64,000 nt of DNA from JBBSBY01 sp038205805 (GTDB lineage: Bacteria > Desulfobacterota > Desulfomonilia > Desulfomonilales > Desulfomonilaceae): NCBI GenBank assembly GCA_038205805.1, contig JBBRBO010000002.1, positions 62,001 through 126,000 of the forward strand, written 5' to 3'. The position numbers were made by a program, and so were the translations under genes. Numbering within the stretch: position 1 is the stretch's first letter; each line of letters opens with the position of its first letter. Below are positions 15,387 through 23,524 of this stretch, piece after piece. The notes below the pieces were generated by a model that saw only the letters and a list, made by a program, of their open reading frames with translations, was not told the DNA's origin and made no database searches.

Positions 15387-16223
15387 GTGAGCTTCGATTC
15401 CATGCCTGACATTCAGAGCCGCCCTGACGAGCGAAATATCCCCATCGACAAAGTGGGGGTCAGGGGCCTCAGATACCCGATCCGGGTAAAAGATCGTACT
15501 AAGGGCTTTCAACACACCGTAGGCTTATTTGACCTTTTCGTTAACCTGCCGCATGATTTTAAAGGGGCTCATATGAGCCGCTTTATAGAGGTTTTAAATG
15601 AGTATCGTGGAGAAATCTCCATGGGACGTTTTCGCGATATTCTCGAAAAGATAAAAAACAAGCTTCAGGCCAAGAGCGCCCACATGAATGTGGAATTTCC
15701 GTACTTCATGGAAAAGAGCGCGCCTGTGACCGGCACCCCTGGACTCATGTCGTACCAGTGCTTTATGCGGGGCTCTTTGAGCGACCATTTCGACTTAATC
15801 GTCGGAGTGGAAGTACCCGTGACCACGGTGTGCCCATGCTCGAAGGAGATTTCCGACCATGGCGCGCACAACCAGCGCGGAGTCGTCAGGGTTCAGCTCA
15901 GGTTTAAGAAGCTCTTCTGGTTAGAAGAAATCATAGAGGTCGTGGAGACGTCCGTCAGTTCCGAGGTATACTCGCTCCTCAAACGACCGGACGAAAAATA
16001 TGTTACGGAAAAAGCTTACGAGAACCCGATGTTCGTCGAAGATGTGGTCAGGTCCGCACTCAGTCGGCTACGCGAGACGAAGAACTTTCCCTGGTATAAG
16101 ATCGAAGCGGAAAACTTTGAGTCAATCCACAACCATAGCGCATACGCCATGATAGAAAAGGATTTCAATTCCTGCGCCGAGTGCCTTCAAGGACCGGTCT
16201 CCTTCCGGGGTGGCGGCATGTAG
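15387..16223 (+). CDS. folE2: GTP cyclohydrolase I type 2
   Basis: Opens the GTP imidazole ring to form dihydroneopterin triphosphate for folate and queuosine; the type 2 enzyme is metal-flexible and replaces FolE in many anaerobes. The 278-residue protein shows GVRGLRYPI near the start, VPVTTVCPCSKEISDHGAHN with the metal-binding Cys and His, and NFESIHNHSAYA near the end. A GTG start at 15387 is chosen because a perfect AGGAGG lies eight bases upstream; the frame is open to 15324, but that extension has no such site. Position downstream of queD fits a pterin supply role. Confidence 0.93.
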   Translation: MSFDSMPDIQSRPDERNIPIDKVGVRGLRYPIRVKDRTKGFQHTVGLFDLFVNLPHDFKGAHMSRFIEVLNEYRGEISMGRFRDILEKIKNKLQAKSAHMNVEFPYFMEKSAPVTGTPGLMSYQCFMRGSLSDHFDLIVGVEVPVTTVCPCSKEISDHGAHNQRGVVRVQLRFKKLFWLEEIIEVVETSVSSEVYSLLKRPDEKYVTEKAYENPMFVEDVVRSALSRLRETKNFPWYKIEAENFESIHNHSAYAMIEKDFNSCAECLQGPVSFRGGGM

Positions 16224-16451
16224 CTGATTAATTTTCAAGGGAATTCCGGCCATAGTTTAAGCTGGTTTTCAGACCATGAGGCTCCGGGTTAAAGCACATT
16301 ATGCTGATGGTTCATAAATCCTTTGACTTTTTGGCTGTTTTTCGGTAAGCTCGGTAACACTGGACATACTACCGCTTGTTTAACGTACAAACATTTTTTT
16401 CTGGAATGCCTGAGTGTTTTAGGGTATCCACCTTGGCATGACGGATTCCAG

Positions 16452-16524
16452 GTAATCGTTCATCACGAGTGAGTCAACCGCTTGGACTCACGATGGCGCA
16501 GGGCACGCTTGGTGAATGATTACA
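16452..16524. repeat. short inverted-repeat element with TAAYCGTTCA ends
   Basis: GTAATCGTTCAT (16452-16463) and GGTGAATGATTAC (16511-16523) are imperfect inverted copies of each other and close a 73-base element. An inner hairpin (CGAGTGAGTC/GACTCACG) lies near its left end. The ends match those of copies at 23349, 39463, 40266 and 42372. It sits directly upstream of the carboxypeptidase gene, in a 318-base gap that holds nothing else recognisable. Confidence 0.5.
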
Positions 16525-16541
16525 ATTGCAGAGGAGGTCCT

Positions 16542-17585
16542 GTGGTCGCACGGTTTTTTCTTGCAGTGTGCTGCTCTCTGGTATGGATTGGGGTGGCGCC
16601 GGCATTAGATAAACCCCTTGCTAAGGCAAAGGCGACTCGCGCACTCTCCGTACACACGCCCCGGCAGCGGCAGCCTTTTGCCCCACATGCCGCTAAGCCG
16701 CTCCATACCTACATCAAGGCCGCTTCGGTAACGCCCACGGCTCTCCGTCTCCAGGCGCCGCAGGCTCCTCCAGCCGTCTCTGCGCCGCCGAAAACCGCAC
16801 TCAGGAAACCGCCGGTGAGGGCCAAGGCCCTGTTTTGTGTAGATTGCGGATCGAACAAGACCATGCTTGCGCAAAATATCTCGCAACCGCTCCCAATCGC
16901 AAGCATAACCAAGCTCCTGACCGCTCTGGTGGTGGTGGAATCGTTTGATTTGGAGAAGGTGGTCGAAGTCCCCGCATATATCAATGAAATTGAACGTCAC
17001 AAGGTGGGCATTAGACCCGGCGATCTCTTCACCGTGCGGGATTTGCTTCACGGTATGCTCATAGAATCGGGGAATGATTGCGCCGAGGCTTTGGCTTCAG
17101 CGTACCCTAAGGGCGGCAGGGAAGGTTTTCTCATCGCCATGAACCGCAAGGCCAAGGCTCTAGGCGCCTTACGCACTACGATTTACACACCGAGCGGGCT
17201 CGATCTTAAAATTGTCCTCGGCAAGAAGGACGGCAGAGTACTCGAGGCGCGTAAACCGAATACCGCATCCGCAGAGAATGTGGCCCTAATAGCGCGACAG
17301 GCATTCCGGAATAAGCTAATCGCCGGCATCACGAGCATGCGTACGCACACGATGCGCACAAAAAACTTTATCGCTAAAGACTATCAACTCTTTTCCAATG
17401 ACAAACTGCTCACCAGGAACCTGCCCGTGGCAGGCGCAAAGACCGGGTACACCAACATGGCCGGCAAGTGTATCGTCGCCCTCTTCAAACATGAGAACCG
17501 CGAACACATGGTGGTGGTGTTGAATACCACACATCATTTTAAAGCGGCTGAACGCATATACCGATGGGCCTGCCGGGTGTTTTAA
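16542..17585 (+). CDS. D-alanyl-D-alanine carboxypeptidase (peptidase S11 family), exported
   Basis: Trims the terminal D-Ala from peptidoglycan stem peptides in the periplasm. The three penicillin-binding motifs are present: SITK (SxxK nucleophile, in IASITKLL), SGND (SxN) and KTG (in GAKTGYTNMAG). A signal peptide (FFLAVCCSLVWIGVAPA) opens the protein and a Pro/Ala-rich linker of about 80 residues separates it from the catalytic domain. The C-terminal membrane-anchor domain of classical DacA is absent, so this is a short form. The GTG start at 16542 is preferred because GAGGAGG lies just upstream; an in-frame start at 16482 would add 20 polar residues ahead of the signal peptide. Confidence 0.9.
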   Translation: MVARFFLAVCCSLVWIGVAPALDKPLAKAKATRALSVHTPRQRQPFAPHAAKPLHTYIKAASVTPTALRLQAPQAPPAVSAPPKTALRKPPVRAKALFCVDCGSNKTMLAQNISQPLPIASITKLLTALVVVESFDLEKVVEVPAYINEIERHKVGIRPGDLFTVRDLLHGMLIESGNDCAEALASAYPKGGREGFLIAMNRKAKALGALRTTIYTPSGLDLKIVLGKKDGRVLEARKPNTASAENVALIARQAFRNKLIAGITSMRTHTMRTKNFIAKDYQLFSNDKLLTRNLPVAGAKTGYTNMAGKCIVALFKHENREHMVVVLNTTHHFKAAERIYRWACRVF

Positions 17586-18032
17586 CACGGTTTAGCTATC
17601 TCAGACGCAAGAGTGGGAGCCGCCTATTAGTAGAAAAAAGCCCTGCTCCTGGTTTCCTCCATGTATGTTTCAGAAACAATGCGCCGAAGGCGGGCTGCCA
17701 TGCACGACCCCGTTCTCTCGCATGCCTGGTGTGTTCAAGCCGGATATTACTCACTAGATTAGCTATCTGCATGCCGTCACTTTCCACACATCACAAACGC
17801 TTTTCCCATAGCGGTCCATTTCTCCCTCAATACGATAGTGCTGACCGAAATCTCATCTCACCCCCGGTATGATTCACTTTGAGCCTTGGTGGATCCGGCC
17901 GCTGGACAGTTGACATTTACATTTCTTCGCATGATGATTGCACTGTCGGTATAAAGATATTGGCATGAATTTTGTACATCGTTGTACCCTGAATACCGAT
18001 AATGAGCCTCTAATTACGGAGAAACAAATTGC
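17586..18032. other. gene-free gap before treZ
   Basis: No gene or strong hairpin was seen. TTGACA at about 17909 has no good -10 at normal spacing. TTGGCATGAATTTTGTA near 17964 loosely resembles a sigma54 -24/-12 site but has GT in place of GC at -12, so it is not claimed. Confidence 0.3.
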
Positions 18033-19940
18033 ATGATTTACTCAGTTAAAAGGCGTATGCCAATTGGGGCGGAAGCGCTCCCCAATGGAGGGGTATGCTT
18101 CAGGGTATGGGCGCCGATTCGTGAGAGAGTTGAACTTGTACTTATTTCCAAGAGCCCAGGATCCTCACCCGAACGAAGATTCATCGAAATGGCACGTGAC
18201 GCAGGCGGCTTTTTTTCAAGAGTTGTTCACTACGCCGCTGCGGGTGATCTCTACACGTTTCGACTGGACGGGATGGGTTCCGAGTATCCCGACCCCGCCT
18301 CGAGATTTCAACCTAAAGGACCCCATGACTATTCCGAAGTGGTGGATCCCTCCGCATTCCAGTGGACGGATCACGAGTGGAAGGGAGTAGACATAGAAGG
18401 ACAGATAATCTACGAACTACACGTGGGGACGTTTACGCCGGAAGGTACGTACAACGCTGCGGAGCAGCAGTTACCGGCTCTCGTAGACTTGGGGATCACA
18501 GTTGTCGAGTTCATGCCTCTGGCTGATTTCCCCGGCACGTTCGGCTGGGGCTATGACGGCGTGCATCCCTTCGCTCCTACGCGTCTCTACGGACGCCCCG
18601 ACGACTTACGGCGCTTTGTGAATACGGCGCACAGTTTGGGTATCGGGGTGATCCTGGATGTGGTCTATAACCATCTTGGGCCGGACGGCAATTACCTCAA
18701 ACAATTCACGGATGAATACTTCACCACCAAGTACAAGACCCACTGGGGAGAGGCCATAAACTTCGACGGTGCAGCGAGTGAGTATACCCGTCAATACTTC
18801 GTGGAAAACGCCGCCTATTGGATCACGGAGTACCACTTGGACGGGCTACGTATAGACGCCACCCCCGAAATGAAGGACGCGTCCCCAAACCACATCCTGA
18901 AAGAGATTACCCTGCGCGCCCGAGCTGCGGCAGGCCGACGAAAGATCATCATCATTGGAGAGAATGAAACGCAGGATGTGAAGCTTATTCAGTCCGCTGA
19001 AGAGAGTGGTTACGGACTTGACGCCCTGTGGTCCGATGACCTCCATCACAGCGCTATGGCCCTTCTTACCGGTCGAAACGAGGCCTACTACATGGACTAT
19101 GTGGGCAAGCCTCAGGAGTTTATCTCATGTGTGAAATGGGGGTATCTCTACCAAGGCCAGCGATACAAGTGGCACAAAGGTCGGAGAGGCACGCCCACAT
19201 TCGGCATCAAACCCGCGGCCTTTGTGAACTTTCTTCAAAACCACGACCAAGTAGCTAACTCAGCCAAAGGTGACCGCATCCACAAGCTGTGCGGGCTGGG
19301 GCGCCTCAAAGCCATGACCGCGCTCCTGCTGCTGGGTCCGGGCACTCCTCTGCTGTTTCAAGGACAGGAGTTTGCGGCTTCTCAGCCTTTCCTTTATTTT
19401 GCCGATAACAACTCTGACCTGACGTCTTTAGTCGACGAGGGGAGAAAAGTATTTCTGGCACAGTTCCCCAGTATGTCCACCCCGGAAGGTCAAGCGCTCA
19501 TCGCCCCTCCCCATGAGCCGGAGACCTTCCGGCGGTGTGTGTTGGATTTTTCCGAACGAGAGTCGCACCGTGAGATGTACGAGCTGCACAAGGACCTAAT
19601 ATGCCTGCGGAAATCCCACGCGGCGTTTCGTGCGCAAGAATATCGCGGAGTGGAAGGCGCAGTGCTGAGTTCCGAGGCGTTTGTGCTGAGATATTTCGCG
19701 CCTAGTGGTATGGATACGATCCTACTGGTCAATTTTGGCGTGGATTTGCACTTGGATCCTGCGCCGGAACCCCTTCTTGCGCCGCCATTGGGAATGGAAT
19801 GGGTTGTCCTCTGGTCAAGTGAAGACCCGAAATATGGGGGTACGGGCACCCCTGCTTTGGATACCGAACATAATTGGTTGTTGATCGGCCACGCTGCCGT
19901 TGCTCTTGTGCCCCGTAAGCCGGAAGGAGGATTGGCTTAG
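18033..19940 (+). CDS. treZ: malto-oligosyltrehalose trehalohydrolase (GH13)
   Basis: Releases trehalose from malto-oligosyltrehalose. The 635-residue protein has the N-terminal beta-sandwich (VCFRVWAPIRERVELVLI) and a GH13 barrel with the TreZ signature ADFPGTFGWGYDGV, VVYNHLGPDGNY, the nucleophile Asp in DGLRIDAT, the acid Glu in IIGENETQ and NFLQNHDQVANSA. GGAG precedes the ATG. The last base of its stop is the first base of the GTG start of the debranching enzyme, so both are one operon. The usual partner treY (maltooligosyltrehalose synthase) is not in the window. Confidence 0.93.
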   Translation: MIYSVKRRMPIGAEALPNGGVCFRVWAPIRERVELVLISKSPGSSPERRFIEMARDAGGFFSRVVHYAAAGDLYTFRLDGMGSEYPDPASRFQPKGPHDYSEVVDPSAFQWTDHEWKGVDIEGQIIYELHVGTFTPEGTYNAAEQQLPALVDLGITVVEFMPLADFPGTFGWGYDGVHPFAPTRLYGRPDDLRRFVNTAHSLGIGVILDVVYNHLGPDGNYLKQFTDEYFTTKYKTHWGEAINFDGAASEYTRQYFVENAAYWITEYHLDGLRIDATPEMKDASPNHILKEITLRARAAAGRRKIIIIGENETQDVKLIQSAEESGYGLDALWSDDLHHSAMALLTGRNEAYYMDYVGKPQEFISCVKWGYLYQGQRYKWHKGRRGTPTFGIKPAAFVNFLQNHDQVANSAKGDRIHKLCGLGRLKAMTALLLLGPGTPLLFQGQEFAASQPFLYFADNNSDLTSLVDEGRKVFLAQFPSMSTPEGQALIAPPHEPETFRRCVLDFSERESHREMYELHKDLICLRKSHAAFRAQEYRGVEGAVLSSEAFVLRYFAPSGMDTILLVNFGVDLHLDPAPEPLLAPPLGMEWVVLWSSEDPKYGGTGTPALDTEHNWLLIGHAAVALVPRKPEGGLA

Positions 19941-22006
19941 TGACTAATATGACCTTTTCCGTGCCGGTTACCACTGCAAATATAGACGAAATGGAAAACC
20001 TTCTCACGAGGGAATGGCTGTTGACCAACGGTTTAGGCGGCTATTCGTCGAGCACCATCTGCGGTGTTCGAACCAGACGTTATCACGGGCTCCTCATATC
20101 CGCGTTACCTGCGCCCTTCGGAAGAATGGTAATGTTCAACGACTTGGCCGAGCAAATAGAGTTCCCGGATGGACAAAAAATTAAATTGGATGCCGACAAC
20201 AAGGCGGGCGAACCCTTGATCTTTCATGGAGCGGGCTTCCAAACGGAATTTCGTCTTCGACAGGGCCTACCCATCTGGCGGTATACCATGGGTAAGTGGG
20301 TAATTGAAAAGCGGCTCGTCATGCCGCACATGCAGAATAGTATCCATATCATTTACCGGCTCCTGGAAGGTGACGGATCGGTTCGCTTAACTCTTCGGCC
20401 GGCGGTCAATTTTCGATCACACGAAGCCCCTGTGGATACGGCCGTAAACCAAACCTATGCGGTGACGGTTCAGGGCCACAGGTATGAGGTGAGCGCTCTT
20501 CATGACGCCCTGCCGCCGCTGCGCATGACGCTTTATGGCGAAGGCGCCGTGTATAGGCTCCAGAGCGAACACATCGACAATCTCGTGTTCTGGATGGAAG
20601 AACAGCGCGGCTTTTACGCGAGAAGCCGGCTATGGAGCCCCGGCTATTTCAGTATAGATCTACGAAAAGATGTATCATCGGCGCTCACCGCTTCGACTCA
20701 CAGTTGGGAAACTATGCTGGCTTTAACCCCCGACGAGGTCCTACGATACGAACAACAACGGAGAGACAACTTGCTCACGCTGGCGCCGCCGTCGGCGAGC
20801 GCAGGGCGCGGTAAGGAACTCGTGCTGGCCGCAGACCAGTTCATAATCAGCCCGATTGGGAGGCCCCAGGATGCGGCGCGAGCAAAGGCGGTGGGCCACG
20901 AGATTCGCACGGTAATAGCCGGCTACCACTGGTTCACGGATTGGGGTCGAGACACCATGATAAGCCTCGAAGGCCTGACGCTGATGACCGGCCGATATAG
21001 CGAGGCCGCCTCTATCTTGCGGACCTTTGGCCACTACGTGCGAGGTGGTTTGATCCCCAATATGTTCCCCGAGGGACACAAGGAAGGCCTCTATCACACG
21101 GCGGATGCATCCCTGTGGTTTTCTCATGCGATGAACCGATACACGGAAGTGACGGGCGATACATCCACACTTCACCTTTTGCTCCCGAAGCTGAAGAGCA
21201 TCGTCCGACATCACCTGGAAGGCACAAGTTTCGGCATCAAGGTTGATCCGGAAGATGGTTTGTTGAGACAAGGACAAGAGGATTATCAGCTTACCTGGAT
21301 GGACGCAAAGGTAGACGGCTGGGTTGTGACCCCGCGCCGCGGAAAGGCTGTGGAGATCAACGCTCTGTGGTATAACACGCTAAAACTCTTGGAGAAGTGG
21401 GTTCGTGAAGAAGAAAGGGACGAGGTGGAAGCCGCCCGGTTAGCTGAACATGCCGAGAAAGCTTACACGTCCTTCAATGAGAAATTTTGGTTCGAGGAAG
21501 GACAATACCTCTATGATGTAATAGATGGCGAAGGGCAAATAAAGGATGCGTCCCTTCGACCAAATCAACTTTTAGCCATATCATTGGAGCATCCGATACT
21601 CTGTGAGGACAAGTGGCGGCCGGTAGTCGAGGTGGTTACGGAGAAACTGCTCACTCCTGTGGGTCTGCGCACCTTAGCGCCGGGTAATCCGGACTACAAA
21701 CCGAAATACTACGGTGACCTGAGGTCCCGAGACGCTGCATATCACCAGGGCACCGTATGGGCGTGGCTGCTCGGGCCTTTTGTTGACGCATGGATGAAAT
21801 TGCATCCTCATGATAAGGCCGGCGCACGTAAATTCCTGGATGTATTGCTACCGCAACTGGATGACGCGGGTATTGGTTCAATAAGCGAGATCTTTGACGC
21901 TGAACCGCCCTTCACACCCAGTGGATGTATAGCTCAGGCGTGGAGCGTAGCTGAGGCGTTGCGTTTGTGGCTGAAGACTTCAGAAGAGGGTGTAGGCGCC
22001 CACTAA
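19940..22006 (+). CDS. glycogen debranching enzyme (amylo-alpha-1,6-glucosidase family)
   Basis: The 688-residue protein has the bacterial debranching-enzyme N-terminal domain, whose signature TREWLLTNGLGGYSSSTICG and RTRRYHGLLISAL are at residues 22-55, followed by an (alpha/alpha)6 barrel with GYHWFTDWGRDTMISLEGL, LYHTADASLWFSHAM, YQLTWMDAKVDG and YHQGTVWAWLLGPFV. It should hydrolyse alpha-1,6 branch points of glycogen and feed linear maltodextrins to trehalose synthesis by the overlapping treZ. The GTG at 19940 overlaps the treZ stop and has GGAGG upstream; ATG at 19949 is an alternative. A terminator follows at 22108-22148. Confidence 0.92.
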   Translation: MTNMTFSVPVTTANIDEMENLLTREWLLTNGLGGYSSSTICGVRTRRYHGLLISALPAPFGRMVMFNDLAEQIEFPDGQKIKLDADNKAGEPLIFHGAGFQTEFRLRQGLPIWRYTMGKWVIEKRLVMPHMQNSIHIIYRLLEGDGSVRLTLRPAVNFRSHEAPVDTAVNQTYAVTVQGHRYEVSALHDALPPLRMTLYGEGAVYRLQSEHIDNLVFWMEEQRGFYARSRLWSPGYFSIDLRKDVSSALTASTHSWETMLALTPDEVLRYEQQRRDNLLTLAPPSASAGRGKELVLAADQFIISPIGRPQDAARAKAVGHEIRTVIAGYHWFTDWGRDTMISLEGLTLMTGRYSEAASILRTFGHYVRGGLIPNMFPEGHKEGLYHTADASLWFSHAMNRYTEVTGDTSTLHLLLPKLKSIVRHHLEGTSFGIKVDPEDGLLRQGQEDYQLTWMDAKVDGWVVTPRRGKAVEINALWYNTLKLLEKWVREEERDEVEAARLAEHAEKAYTSFNEKFWFEEGQYLYDVIDGEGQIKDASLRPNQLLAISLEHPILCEDKWRPVVEVVTEKLLTPVGLRTLAPGNPDYKPKYYGDLRSRDAAYHQGTVWAWLLGPFVDAWMKLHPHDKAGARKFLDVLLPQLDDAGIGSISEIFDAEPPFTPSGCIAQAWSVAEALRLWLKTSEEGVGAH

Positions 22007-22107
22007 GGGCCGACGCGCCGGCGCCGAGGGCTGTTCACCTGGTACGACGCGCTTGGGTGTGATAAGCGGCCTCGCGAGAAACAAGGACGAACGTGAAGGC
22101 CGGTAGA

Positions 22108-22148
22108 ACAAAGGCGCTTCCATGCTATGCGGTGGATGCGCCTTTTGT
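22108..22148 (+). terminator. terminator after treZ operon
   Basis: ACAAAGGCGC and GCGCCTTTTGT form a stem of about ten pairs around a 20-base loop that can pair further (TTCCA/TGGAT), ending in TTTT. The symmetry suggests it can also work for the convergent minus-strand gene. Confidence 0.65.
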
Positions 22149-22283
22149 GTCGTTAACATTGACAGGGTCAATAGGCTTTGTTCAAGCAGCGACGGAGAAT
22201 TCACGAAAGACGGAAGAGTGCCTGTATAAGGTCGCGCGGCTGTCCTCGTTACGTAGACCCGACGTCGGACGCTAGTCCTGCGC

Positions 22284-22760
22284 TTATGAAGAGGGTTCCC
22301 GGCTGGCCGCCGACTTTGTCCCCGCCCCATTCGGAGCCTTTTTCTTCATGGTGATCAGGTTGTCTTTTACTTCGATGGTTATCGAACCGGTGGCGCACCG
22401 TTTAGACGGGGAAACCTGCATACCGTTTTGGCTGTTATAGGTCTCGATGCAACGATCACGTCCCATGACTTCACGCATTTGGAGATCGATTTCCACAAGG
22501 GCGCCGCTCTTGTCGAATTTATATGTCGCATATCGAAAGAGATCGTCACCCCGCACGATTTCACCCACTTCATTGCCGCTGTCTTCGTACGAAAAGTGCA
22601 TGGGGCTTTTTTGTAAAACTTCCAAAACCTGAGCTTTGGTCATGCCGAGTTTAACATCCCTGTAACCTTCGAGGGTCTTAGCGGAAGCCGCTAAAGAGAA
22701 AATGCCGACAAGAAGGCATGCCGAGAAAAACATGAACACCCGAGCTGTTCCACCCTTCAT
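22284..22760 (-). CDS. small exported protein of unknown function, 158 aa
   Basis: A signal peptide (VFMFFSACLLVGIFSLAASA) precedes a mature part starting KTLEGYRDVKLGMTKAQVLEVL. The LGMTKAQVLEVL element resembles the first helix of SmpA/BamE-like folds, which pack against beta sheets in small envelope proteins, but the rest is not similar enough to call. Two Cys residues (RCIETY, RCATGS) could form a disulfide in the periplasm. GGAGG lies five bases before the ATG. It is a single gene convergent with the treZ operon, with a 760-base gap upstream. Confidence 0.75.
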   Translation of the reverse strand: MKGGTARVFMFFSACLLVGIFSLAASAKTLEGYRDVKLGMTKAQVLEVLQKSPMHFSYEDSGNEVGEIVRGDDLFRYATYKFDKSGALVEIDLQMREVMGRDRCIETYNSQNGMQVSPSKRCATGSITIEVKDNLITMKKKAPNGAGTKSAASREPSS

Positions 22761-23348
22761 TGAAGCCTCCGATTGTTGAATAATTTAGCTGATGATACAC
22801 TTTTATCGGAATTTAGGAAAGGAAAACTTGTTGTCATCCGTGAGGGGGGTTCCCTATTTTCCCTCCACCACTTCTAAAAATATACATTTGTTGGGAAAAG
22901 CAAAGTCACCGAAGTGTTTTTCATGTTTTTAGCGTTGGAAGCGGCTTCGGGTATATGGTCCCCGAAGCCCTGGGGGAGGAGAAAGATCAACGACTGCCCG
23001 ATCGTTGTATGACATTGAGCACAAATTGTGCCATAGCAACAACGGCCTATTACCTCGTATTAACAACGCATTGCTTACCTGGATGTACTCTTAGGCTGAA
23101 ATCACCTACAAGATGGTAGGTTTAGCGGAACGCAACCAAGCGCCGCCCCACAATTTTTAGCGCGAATGAGTATCATCACGCGCGAACAGAGAGTTCCTGA
23201 GGAAGGATCTGCGGGTAAGATCTGCAAGTTTTTCTCACTTCCATCAGATAAGTCTTGACGACATCCCTCTTATCATTCGTATAATACCCTTTCACAATTG
23301 GGGGATTTTTCTAAGGTATCAGTCGCGGACGGTAGAATAAACTTTAAA
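22761..23348. other. gene-free region with strong hairpin
   Basis: No gene was found in 590 bases. GGCTTCGGG (22943-22951) and CCCGAAGCC (22961-22969) form a perfect nine-pair stem with a nine-base loop, not followed by a T tract on either strand, so it is not a normal terminator. The remainder has no clear structure. Confidence 0.4.
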
Positions 23349-23500
23349 TAACCGTTCACCGGAAGTGGGGCGACAATTTGAAAACGCGCTGCGCCGGCCG
23401 CGAGGGAGAAAAATTAACCCTCCGTGCTTCACCGAGTGCAGAGCCTCCCCAAGCCCCGCTCTACCATTAGTGAACCCATGACCTGCTAGGATCACTAATA
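23349..23500 (+). repeat. structured intergenic element, copy A (~152 nt)
   Basis: Starts with TAACCGTTCACCGG and ends with a hairpin whose arms are ATTAGTGA (23466-23473) and TCACTAAT (23492-23499). The middle has a stem GAGGG/CCCTC followed by CGTGCTTCACCGA and GAGCC. The element at 42372-42531 has the same order of parts with a stem GAGAG/CTCTC, CGTGCTTTCAGCGA and GAGCC, and a closing hairpin AGTGAACC/GGTTCACT. The changed but still paired stem bases suggest conserved structure. Copy A ends 24 bases before the coiled-coil gene start, so it lies in that gene's 5' leader. Whether it is an RNA element or a non-autonomous mobile repeat is unresolved. Confidence 0.5.
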
Positions 23501-23524
23501 CCTGAGATCACACAGGAGATGTAT

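Noticed and set aside
17900..18000. Sigma54-type promoter before treZ
   Set aside because: The candidate lacks the GC of the -12 element and other sites in the window are no better.
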